A stretch of 17,545 nt of DNA from the NCBI GenBank assembly GCA_018374635.1, contig JAHAEW010000069.1, positions 1 through 17,545 of the forward strand, read 5' to 3'. A model generated the notes under the pieces. It was given only the letters and a program-made list of their open reading frames with translations, did not search any database and was not told the DNA's origin. Made by a program: the position numbers and the translations under genes. This DNA is from Clostridiales bacterium (GTDB lineage: Bacteria; Bacillota; Clostridia; Oscillospirales; Oscillospiraceae). This document shows positions 1 to 7,600 of this stretch, piece after piece (positions within the stretch are counted from its first letter, which is position 1; each line of letters starts with the position of its first letter).

Positions 1-212
1 GTTGTCGCTTCGGTTGTCGAGCCGGTTGTCGGTCTGGTTGTCGGGCAAAAATCCCGAAAGCCTTGATATTGCGGCACTTTTCCCTCTCTGACAACCATGA
101 CAACCAATATTATAAAGAAAAAGGAAATAGTAAAAAGATAGTATCGCCCGATAAAGAAAAAAGGTTTTCTGATGTCCGTTGTCGGAACTTCGTTGTCAGA
201 CCTTTCCTTGTC
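1..212. repeat. Cluster of GTTGTC words (iteron-like)
   Basis: Four perfect GTTGTCG words start at 1, 13, 25 and 37, exactly 12 bases apart, each separated by five variable bases. Two inverted copies (GACAAC) lie at 90-95 and 99-104 inside a tandem 9-base repeat. Two more forward copies begin at 178 and 192, and a one-mismatch copy (CTTGTC) lies at 207-212. The first block is open in frame 2 up to a TGA at 89-91, so it could be the 3' end of an upstream gene with four-codon repeats. The copies continue past that stop and in both orientations, however, which favours a protein-binding array. No gene is otherwise visible in 92-245, which is AT-rich. Confidence 0.55.
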
Positions 213-245
213 GGGCTTTTTTCATTTAATTAGGAGGAATATCGT

Positions 246-443
246 ATGACAAATATTGTGAACAGTACACTACCCACCCAAAATAACCATTCGGAGAAAA
301 ACAAACCGGATGGAGTTTTTGTGATTAAGCAAGGCAAAACAAATTATAAAGTCAAAGTGTTTTTTGACCATAGTAGCGGTTTGACTGCTGAGGACAGGTT
401 GAAACGCATTATTCAGGCAGAAGCAGAGAGAGAATCTGCGTAA
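246..443 (+). CDS. tnpW: TnpW-like small transposon-encoded protein
   Basis: A 65-residue protein with an AGGAGG ribosome site at 232-237, 8 bases before the ATG. The first 20 or so residues are polar and unstructured. Residues 24-60 match the pattern I know for the TnpW family (named from Tn4451): a short beta segment, VFVIKQGKTNYKVKVFF, then an acidic/Thr stretch and a helix with DRLKRIIQ. The molecular role of TnpW is not established. The gene is AT-richer than the ICE genes downstream and belongs to a different mobile element from the topoisomerase remnant 45 bases further on. The assignment rests on motif recognition only. Confidence 0.7.
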   Translation: MTNIVNSTLPTQNNHSEKNKPDGVFVIKQGKTNYKVKVFFDHSSGLTAEDRLKRIIQAEAERESA

Positions 444-487
444 GTAATACGAAAAATATCCACGCACCCCCTTGACAAAAGCTTTCA

Positions 488-1156
488 GAGGATTCCCTGC
501 TCTCCGCCATGGAGACGGCGGGCAAGGAGGATATGCCGGAAGATGCCGAGAGGCAGGGCATCGGCACACCGGCCACCCGCGCCACCATTCTGGAAAAGCT
601 GGTGTCCGCTGGTTTCGTAGAGCGGAAAAAAGCAAAGAAAACAGTCTCTCTCCTGCCCACGCCCCTGGGAACGGCCCTCATCACGGTGCTGCCGGAGCAG
701 TTACAGTCCCCCACGCTCACCGCCGAGTGGGAGCATCGGCTGAAAGAGGTGGAGCGCGGGACCCTGGCCCCCGGAGACTTCATGGACGAGATCGCCGCCA
801 TGCTGCGGGAGCTGGTGGAGACCTGCCGCCCGGTAGAGGGCGGCGCGGTGCTGTTCCCCTCCACCCGCGAAACTGTGGGCCGCTGTCCCCGGTGCGGCGG
901 AACCGTCACCGAGGGCAGGAAGGGCTTTTTCTGTGAGGACCGTGCCTGCGGCTTCGCTATCTGGAAGGACAGCAAGTGGTGGGAGAACAAAAAGAAAAAG
1001 CCCACCAAGTCCATCGTTGCCGCGCTGCTGAAGGACGGGCGCGCCCAGGTCTCCGGCCTGTGGTCGGAAAAGACGGGAAAGACCTATGCGGCCACTGTGC
1101 TGCTCACGGACGACGGGATGCGGGCCAGCTTCCGGCTGGAGTTCGGCCATGAATGA
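488..1156 (+). pseudogene. topB: DNA topoisomerase III, C-terminal remnant (5'-truncated)
   Basis: The frame reads EDSLLSAMETAGKEDMPEDA, then RQGIGTPATRATILEKL, the conserved C-terminal half of the type IA topoisomerase core of ICE-borne topoisomerase III. A four-cysteine zinc finger follows (CPRC...CEDRAC), and then a TOPRIM-associated C-terminal repeat ending LEFGHE. Only about 222 of the usual roughly 700 residues remain. There is no active-site tyrosine region or Toprim domain, no ribosome site before the first ATG (509), and an in-frame TGA at 473-475. Just upstream the sequence reads ..KAF in frame 1, which could be the natural continuation with a 2-base loss near 487. Alternatively the homology stops there and foreign DNA begins. 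The full enzyme would relax and decatenate DNA during transfer or replication; this copy cannot do so. Confidence 0.8.
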
Positions 1157-1508
1157 CCCGCCCCGTATGACCGAGGCCCAGCTACGCCGGGCCAGACGGC
1201 TGATCCGGTCCCTGTGCGCCAACTGCAACGGCGGCAACTGCCTCCTGCTGGACGACGGGTATGAACCGTGCCCCTGCCCGCAGATGCTCACCTGTTCCGT
1301 GCTCTGCCGGTACTTCCGCGCCGCCGTCCTGCCCGCAGACCGGGAGCTGCAAGCGGAGGTTATGACGGACAGCCGGAGGCGGTGCCGGGAGTGCGGGCGG
1401 CCCTTCGCCCCCAAAGCGAAAAATACCCTGTACTGCCCGGAGTGCGCCGCACGGAGGACCCGCCGCAGCAAGCGTGAGTGGGCGGCCCGGAACAAGGGCA
1501 GACCTTAG
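1149..1508 (+). CDS. Cysteine-rich VLP-family protein
   Basis: A 119-residue protein. The chosen ATG at 1149 has GGAG at 1138-1141 and overlaps the topoisomerase stop (ATGAATGA), the usual sign of translational coupling. An upstream in-frame ATG at 1086 has no ribosome site. Two metal-binding-type cysteine clusters are visible: CANCNGGNC followed by CPCPQ and CSVLC in the first half, and CRECGR...YCPEC near the C-terminus, ending in an Arg/Lys-rich tail. The AAVLPADREL segment carries the VLP motif that names the family (Cys_rich_VLP), common beside topB in Clostridial conjugative elements. Its biochemical function is unknown; nucleic-acid binding is inferred from the zinc ribbons and basic tail. 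The gene appears intact although its upstream partner is truncated. Confidence 0.8.
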   Translation: MNDPPRMTEAQLRRARRLIRSLCANCNGGNCLLLDDGYEPCPCPQMLTCSVLCRYFRAAVLPADRELQAEVMTDSRRRCRECGRPFAPKAKNTLYCPECAARRTRRSKREWAARNKGRP

Positions 1509-1510
1509 AA

Positions 1511-1579
1511 AAAGTGGCCGCTGAAAAGGCCGGATTTCTGGGGCTTTTCAGGGGTAAAACCGGAGCGGGAAACCACTTT
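1511..1579 (+). promoter_or_regulatory. Structured leader with nested inverted repeats
   Basis: An outer pair, AAAGTGG (1511-1517) with CCACTTT (1573-1579), encloses an inner hairpin: CTGAAAAG (1521-1528) with CTTTTCAG (1544-1551), extended by two C-G pairs around one bulged G. It lies between the VLP gene stop and the terminator at 1632-1677, in the mRNA leader of the ArdC-like gene. This suggests a folded RNA leader, but no known riboswitch class is recognised. Confidence 0.4.
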
Positions 1580-1631
1580 CCCAGGCAGCCCACAAAACGC
1601 AGTTACTTTTTCTATTTTTCAATCCAAACCA

Positions 1632-1677
1632 CCCCCGCACGGGACGGTGTTTCCCGTCCTGTGCGGGGGCATTTTTT
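1632..1677 (+). terminator. Intrinsic terminator / possible attenuator before the ArdC-like gene
   Basis: A 16-base-pair GC-rich stem (1632-1647 with 1654-1669, one G-T wobble) with a 6-base loop is followed by CATTTTTT. It ends only 21 bases before the ATG of the next gene, whose ribosome site is at 1686-1692. No promoter can fit between them, so expression of 1699-4377 must come from read-through, or the stem acts as an attenuator. Confidence 0.8.
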
Positions 1678-1698
1678 ATGTGCAGAAAGGAGCGCCTT

Positions 1699-4377
1699 AT
1701 GGCAAAGAAAAGCTATCCCAGCCGCGAGGAACGTATGAAGGACCTGAACCAGCGGCTGGAACAGGGCATCCGGGACGTGTTTGAAAGCGAGCGGTTTCGG
1801 GATTACCTCTCCGTCATGTCCCGGTTTCACACCTATTCCGCCCGCAACGTCCTTCTCATCCACATGCAACGGCCAAATGCCACCCGTGTAGCCAGCGCCA
1901 AGCGGTGGAAGGAACAGTTTGAGCGGTTCATCAACAAGGGGGAAAAGGCCATTTACATCATGGCCCCTATCCCCATCGTCCAAACGGTGGAGCGGCAGAA
2001 GCTGGACCCGGACACCAAAGCGCCGGTGCTGGACGAGGACGGTCAGGTTATCACAGAGAAACGGGAGGTGCAGGTGCCACGGTTTCGCCCGGTGCCGGTG
2101 TTCGACGTGTCTCAGACCAACGGCAAGCCCCTCCCGCAGTTGGCCCAGGACCTGACCGGCGATGTAGAGCAGTACGAGGCGTTTATGGAGGCCCTGCGCC
2201 GGACCGCGCCGGTGCCTATGGAGATCAAGCCCATGGCGGAGAACCTGGACGGCTATTTCAGTCTGGACGAGCAGCGCATTTCCATCCGGGCGGGTATGAG
2301 CGAGGTCCAGACGGTATGCGCCGCTGTCCATGAGATCACCCACTCTATCCTCCACAACCAGAAGGGTGTGCGTGAGGACAAGGCGGTGCGGACCGCCCAG
2401 GAGCTGGAGGCGGAGAGCGTGTCCTATGTGGTCTGCCAGTATTGCGGCGTTGAAACCGGGGCCAACAGCTTCGGCTACCTTGCGTCCTGGAGCAAGGACA
2501 AGGAACTGTCCGAGCTGCGTTCCTGTCTGGCGACCATCAATAAGACAGCCAATCAGCTCATCGGTGAGATTGACCGCCACTTTGCCGAGGTCTGCAAGGA
2601 GCGCGGCATTGAGCTGGAACAGGAAAATTCGCCGAAAATTTCGGCGAATTTCGAGGGGCCGGACACACCGGAGCAGTTTGCCGCTGCTCTCTATGATTAC
2701 ATGGCGGAGCTGGAGGCCGCCGGGATGCTGCAACACCCCTATTCGTTGGACCCCAGGGAACAGACGGTCTCAGAGATTGCGGAGGAACTGCGGGCAGGCC
2801 ATTTTGCCGACATCCGCAATACGCTGGACCGTGTGGGAGAGCAGACGGGATTGCCCACCGCTGTGGCGATGCTGGAGCGGCTGGAGAAATTGAGCGACCT
2901 CCGGGACCAGGGCCTGACCTTCCGCCTGGAGGCTAACCCCAACGCCGCCTCCTATCAGGACCAGGGTTATCTCCAGGCCAGCGAATGGAACGGCGACAGC
3001 TACATTCCCCGCGAGGTAATCTATGTCGGCCCAACAGACCGATGCCGGGAGCTGCTGTATCAGTTGGAGGCGGGAGATGTGACCGCCCGGCAGGTGCGGG
3101 CGCTGGACCAGACAGATTCCAAAGAGCTGGAGGCCCTGTATCTGCTGGATGATACCGCTTATCTCCATATCCAGCTCCGGGACGAGGGCTACGACTACAC
3201 CCTCTACGACAAGGAGACCATGCGGCTGCGGGACGGCGGCGTAATCGACGCGGAGGACGTGGCCCTGTCCCCCATCAAACACCCCCTGGCCGCCGTGCGG
3301 GAGGAGGTGTTCGACGCCATGGGAGAGCGGCCGGAGACGGTGGAGGCGGTCCCTCTGGAGCTGGTGGAGAAATTGCAGAAAGCCCAACTGGAACCGCCTG
3401 CGGTTTCCAGCCGTGAAAAGCTGCTTGAGCACTTTGCCGCCGAGGACGCGGCGCTGTTTGATACGGAGCTGGACGCCTACCCCATGCCGGACCCGTCACT
3501 GAGCATGGAAGATCTGTCCCAGGCCGGTTATACGGAGAATGACCTGCTTCCGGTCTCCCTGGACACGGCGGAGCTTATGTATGGCGGCGATTTCACCGTC
3601 TATCTCATCCGCCCCGGAGAGAACCCGGAGATGGTCTTTGACGAGGAGGACTTTGACCACCACGACGGCCTCTTTGCCGTCCCCCGTGAGGAGTGGGAGG
3701 CCAGCCCGGATTTTGACGACGCCATCCAGGACCGTCTCCGTGAGGAGGAACAGCAGAAGCGGGAGGCGGCCTTTCTGGACCACCAGGGAGATTGCTTCGC
3801 CCTCTATCAGCTTCACCGTGGGCCGGAGCTGCGGGACCTGCGCTATATCTCTCTGGAGCGCCTTCGGGCGGAGGGCGCGTCCCCCCGGAAGGGCAACTAT
3901 GATCTGGTCTACACCGCCCCGCTCACCGGCCAGGGCGACGCCCTTCAGCAGCTCAATCAGCTTTGGCACCAGTTTAATATGGAACACCCAGCGGATTACC
4001 ATAGCCCCAGCATGAGTATCAGCGACATCGTGGCGCTCAAGCAGGGCGGCGTGTTATCCTGCCACTATGTAGACCAATACGCCTTTTCCGAGCTGCCCGG
4101 CTTCTTCTCCGGGCGCAATCCCCTCCGGGCCGCCGAGGACAGCCTGGAGCAGAACGACAACCAGCTTGACGGCATCCTCAACAATACCCCCAGCGTGGCC
4201 GAGCTGGAAGCCCAGGTCAAGGCCGGTCAACAGATTTCCCTTGTGGACCTGGCCCACGCGGTCCGCAAGGAGCAGGCGGAAAAGAAAAAATCTGTGGTGG
4301 CGCAGCTTAGAAATGCGCCGCCCGCACAGGAGCACAGGAAAAAAACAGCGGAAAAAAGCACAGAAAGGGAGCGATAA
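1699..4377 (+). CDS. ArdC-like polyvalent protein with HEITH metallopeptidase and YodL/DUF4316 domains
   Basis: An 892-residue cytoplasmic protein. The ATG at 1699 is chosen because AAAGGAG lies at 1686-1692; the earlier in-frame ATG (1678) overlaps the terminator tail. Residues about 5-160 resemble the ArdC N-terminal ssDNA-binding domain (SARNVLLIHMQRP, then KGEKAIYIMAP). Residues 211-215 are HEITH in AVHEITHSILH, a zincin motif as in ArdC/ImmA-type peptidases. The middle (about 330-690) is acidic and probably contains further large-polyvalent-protein domains that I cannot name firmly. Residues about 697-803 (CFALYQLHRGPELRDLRY ... YDLVYTAPL) fit a YodL domain, and 805-890 (NPLRAAED...NNTPS...) fit DUF4316, ending in a Lys-rich tail. 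ArdC proteins protect incoming conjugative DNA against restriction; that role here is inferred. It is followed after 2 bases by the TTRAP gene, so it is operonic. Confidence 0.8.
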   Translation: MAKKSYPSREERMKDLNQRLEQGIRDVFESERFRDYLSVMSRFHTYSARNVLLIHMQRPNATRVASAKRWKEQFERFINKGEKAIYIMAPIPIVQTVERQKLDPDTKAPVLDEDGQVITEKREVQVPRFRPVPVFDVSQTNGKPLPQLAQDLTGDVEQYEAFMEALRRTAPVPMEIKPMAENLDGYFSLDEQRISIRAGMSEVQTVCAAVHEITHSILHNQKGVREDKAVRTAQELEAESVSYVVCQYCGVETGANSFGYLASWSKDKELSELRSCLATINKTANQLIGEIDRHFAEVCKERGIELEQENSPKISANFEGPDTPEQFAAALYDYMAELEAAGMLQHPYSLDPREQTVSEIAEELRAGHFADIRNTLDRVGEQTGLPTAVAMLERLEKLSDLRDQGLTFRLEANPNAASYQDQGYLQASEWNGDSYIPREVIYVGPTDRCRELLYQLEAGDVTARQVRALDQTDSKELEALYLLDDTAYLHIQLRDEGYDYTLYDKETMRLRDGGVIDAEDVALSPIKHPLAAVREEVFDAMGERPETVEAVPLELVEKLQKAQLEPPAVSSREKLLEHFAAEDAALFDTELDAYPMPDPSLSMEDLSQAGYTENDLLPVSLDTAELMYGGDFTVYLIRPGENPEMVFDEEDFDHHDGLFAVPREEWEASPDFDDAIQDRLREEEQQKREAAFLDHQGDCFALYQLHRGPELRDLRYISLERLRAEGASPRKGNYDLVYTAPLTGQGDALQQLNQLWHQFNMEHPADYHSPSMSISDIVALKQGGVLSCHYVDQYAFSELPGFFSGRNPLRAAEDSLEQNDNQLDGILNNTPSVAELEAQVKAGQQISLVDLAHAVRKEQAEKKKSVVAQLRNAPPAQEHRKKTAEKSTERER
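2625..2651. repeat. 27-base near-perfect palindrome inside the ArdC-like gene
   Basis: Arms AAATTCGCCGAAA (2625-2637) and TTTCGGCGAATTT (2639-2651) are perfect inverted repeats around one central base. It encodes residues about 309-318 (ENSPKISANF), at the apparent linker after the metallopeptidase domain, and is much AT-richer than the surrounding codons. It may be a protein-binding dyad or a small inserted palindrome. Confidence 0.7.
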
Positions 4378-4379
4378 CC

Positions 4380-4595
4380 ATGAAGCACTTTACTTATGAG
4401 GAAATGGAACTGATGAGCATTTACGACCCCGGCACCCGCGAGGGCCTGATCGCCAACCTGGAGGAAATGCGGGGCTTTCTGGAGCCGGACGAGGACGAGC
4501 TGCGGGAGCTGACGGACAGCGCCCTGGAAAAGCTGCGGGAACTGAGCGACGCGGACTATGAGCAGTTGGAGCTTATCCCGGATTTTATGGACTGA
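4380..4595 (+). CDS. Transposon-transfer-assisting (TTRAP) family protein
   Basis: A 71-residue, strongly acidic protein. AAAGGGAG at 4364-4371 lies within the end of the preceding gene, 8 bases before the ATG, so the two are translationally linked. The pattern FTYEEMELMSIYDPGTREGL, then LEEMRGFLEPDEDEL, then LTDSALEKL and a terminal PDFMD matches the TTRAP family of Clostridial conjugative transposons. The family is named for assisting transfer; a mechanism is not known to me. Its length is typical, so it appears complete. Confidence 0.82.
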   Translation: MKHFTYEEMELMSIYDPGTREGLIANLEEMRGFLEPDEDELRELTDSALEKLRELSDADYEQLELIPDFMD

Positions 4596-4600
4596 CCGGC

Positions 4601-4625
4601 AGGGGGCGGCGCACAGCCGCCCCCT
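4601..4625 (+). promoter_or_regulatory. GC-rich hairpin before the helicase gene
   Basis: A perfect 10-base-pair stem (AGGGGGCGGC with GCCGCCCCCT) with a 5-base loop (GCACA) lies between the TTRAP stop and the helicase ribosome site at 4642-4650. It lacks a proper T-run (GTGCTATTT follows), so it is more likely a processing or stability element or weak attenuator than an efficient terminator. Confidence 0.5.
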
Positions 4626-4658
4626 GTGCTATTTACCATCTGAAGGGAGGTTTTGAGC

Positions 4659-7600
4659 ATGGCAAACAGCGCACAGTTTTATGAGCAGATGGCGGCCAGG
4701 ACCGCCGAGCAGATCACCGGCAGCTATCAGGAGTGGACGGCTTTTCTCGCCACCGCCGCCCGTCTCTACAAATACCCCTACCATGAGCAGCTTATGATCT
4801 ACGCCCAGCGCCCGGAGGCCACGGCCTGCGCGGAGTATGACTTTTGGAACAAACGGATGCGCCGGTATGTCCGGCGCGGGTCCAGGGGCATCGCCCTGGT
4901 GGATAGCAGCGGCGAAAAGCCCAGTCTGCGCTATGTGTTCGACGTGGCGGACACAGGCGGCGGAGACAATGCCCGCCGCCCCTATCTCTGGCGGTTACAG
5001 GACGAGCACATGAACACGGTGCTGCGGGCCTTGGAGGCCCGCTATGAGGTTTCCGGCGCAGACGGTTTGGAATATCAGTTGGAGCTTGTGGCGGACCGGC
5101 TGGTAAAAGACTACTGGGCAGACCACCAGCGGGATATTCTCGGCATCATTGAAGATTCGTTTCTGGAGGAATATGATGATTACAACGTATGGGCGTCGTT
5201 CCGAAACGCCGCCTCCACCAGCATCACCTACACGCTGATGTCCCGCTGCGGGATAGACCCGGAGCAGTATTTCGGGCATGAGGACTTTCTGAGCGTCTTT
5301 GACTGGAATACCCCCGCCGCCGTCTCCGCCCTGGGCACGGCGGTCAGCGAGGTCAGCGAACAGGTGCTGCGCCACATTGAAGTCACCATCAAACGCTATG
5401 AGCGGGAGAAAATCACGGAAAGGAGCCAGAACCATGGAGAACAAGCTGACTTATACACAGAACGGGGACTATCTGATCCCGGACCTGAAGCTGACAGAGG
5501 AGCCGGAGGCGGCACCCCTGGGCAAGTACGGGAGGATGCGCAGGCAGTATCTGAAGGAGCACCGGCCCATCCTGTTTCAGAAGCTGGTGCTGGAGGAGAA
5601 GCTGTACCCACACCTGCGGGAGACCGACGAGACGGCCCACCGGAGGCTGTCCGAGATGATGCCGCAGATGGCAAAGGAGGCGGGCGTGACGGAGGCGCTG
5701 AAAGCAGCCGACCCGATGAAGTGGGCGGGGCTGATGAACACCCTGAAAGCGCAGGCGGAGGAGACCATCCTGAACGAACTGGTATTCAGCTAACCGGGCA
5801 GGAACAACAACTGACCCTGTTCCCCTCGGAACAGGAACAGCGGCAGTCTATCGCGGAAGCGGAGAGCGTGGAAACGCCCTCCGCTTTTTCCATCTCCGAC
5901 GTGGAGTGGGACGCGGAGCTGCGCCGGGGGTCCGGCAATCTGGACGGCAAGCTGCGCATTTATGCCCTGTTCCTGGGGATGCCGGACACAAGAGCCACCA
6001 TCGCTTTTTTGAAGCAGGAATACGGGTCCTTTTACTCTCACAGCCAGACCTACCGGGACGGGAGCCATGGGACGGTGATCTATACCGCAAAGGGCATTGA
6101 GTTCAGGCGCTACCAGCCCAGCGGGTCCATACACGTCCCATGGAGCCGGGCGGCGGCACGACTGAAGGAGCTGGCGTCCGCTCAGGACTATTTCACTCCG
6201 GTGGAACAAGGCCGCTGGGACGCTATCGTGCGGGGCTTTCAGCAGCGCGGGGAGCCGCTGCCGCCCCCGGTGCCCCGCGCCCCCTATCCGCCTCCCATGC
6301 AGCCGGAGCAGCTTACGTTAGATGCACTCACCACGCCGCCCGCCGCTGAGACCGTCAGCCCGCCGCCTGCCTCCCCGCCGCCCTTCCATGAAAAGTATCT
6401 CCCGGAAATCCTGCGGCATGAAGATGGGAGCGCCACCTGGGAGGCCCTGACCAGGTTCTTCTCCGCCCACCCGGAGGAACACCTGCGGGTCAGCTATCTG
6501 CGCCTGCGGTTTGGTGAGGTCCTGCATCAGTACCCGGCCAGCGATGGGACCAGCATCGGCTTTCGTGGGTTCCCGGACCAGTTCCATGTGTGGGAGGGCA
6601 ATTATCTCAACCCTACCGCTATTACCCGCCTGACCTGGGGGGAGGTCTGCCTGTTGGCGGAAAAGGAGATCGCACGGGACACGGAGCAGGCCATTCCCGC
6701 CCATGAGGCCGAAGCCGGTGCGGACGAGGCAAGGACGCCTGACAGCCCGGAGGTCCCGCCCCAGCCGGAAATCCCTACCCCGGACCGCCATGGGGCGCTG
6801 ACCCAGGCGGACATTGACGCGGCCCTGCGGGACTGGAACGGGGACATGGAGAGCAAGCGGGCCGTGGTCCGCTACATGAAGGAGCATGGGCGGGAAAAAG
6901 ACACCGCCGCATGGCTGCAACAGGAGTACGGGGACAACCTGCCCGCGTTCCCGGTCACGGCGGACGGCGCTGCGGGCGATGTGCCGTGGCCCAAGGTCCA
7001 GCGCCGGATCGCCCAGCTCATTCAGCGGGACGAGTTCTTCACCGAGCAGGAACGGGATGAATTTGAGGACATTGACCCGGTGGAGATACGGGAGCGGCTG
7101 GCCGAGCGCGGCATTGTGGACGGCAAGGTAGTGGACCCGGAAAAGCTGGGCAGCGACCCCTTTATTCGTCAGGTCATGGCTGATGTGGAACGGGCCACTG
7201 GTACAGATGCGTCGGAGACCTATACCACCAAGGGCGGCCATACCTACCGGCCAGGGGACGCTTTAGACAGTCACACGGATGAAAACGATCCGGTCATTCG
7301 GCTGGTGATCGACCATGTGGACGAGGAGCATGTCTGGTACACGACCCCTGACATGCCGGAGCGCGGCGTGGCCGAGATGTTCCGGCCCCTGTTTGAGACG
7401 TATCTGGACAATGGTGTATTTCAGCCTGCGTCTGCGCCGGAGATCGTCAAAGTGCCAGAACTGGGGCCGTCCCCAACCGTCCGGGAGATTTACGAGCATT
7501 ATCTGCCCATTGTGCGGGAAAAGGTGCTTTCCGATCAGGCATACCGGAACGCCGTACAGAACTCAGACCGGGAAAACGCCATGCTGGAGGGGGCGGAGGC

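Noticed and set aside
1612..2736. 374-codon minus-strand frame across the start of the ArdC-like gene
   Set aside because: It is antisense to the recognised ArdC-like and metallopeptidase region, and it crosses the terminator and its own would-be regulatory region.
2330..2893. 187-codon plus-strand frame inside the ArdC-like gene
   Set aside because: The Arg/Trp/Ser-rich translation is typical of an out-of-frame reading. Unlike tnpV it has no ribosome site and no family resemblance, and the codon bias belongs to the main frame.
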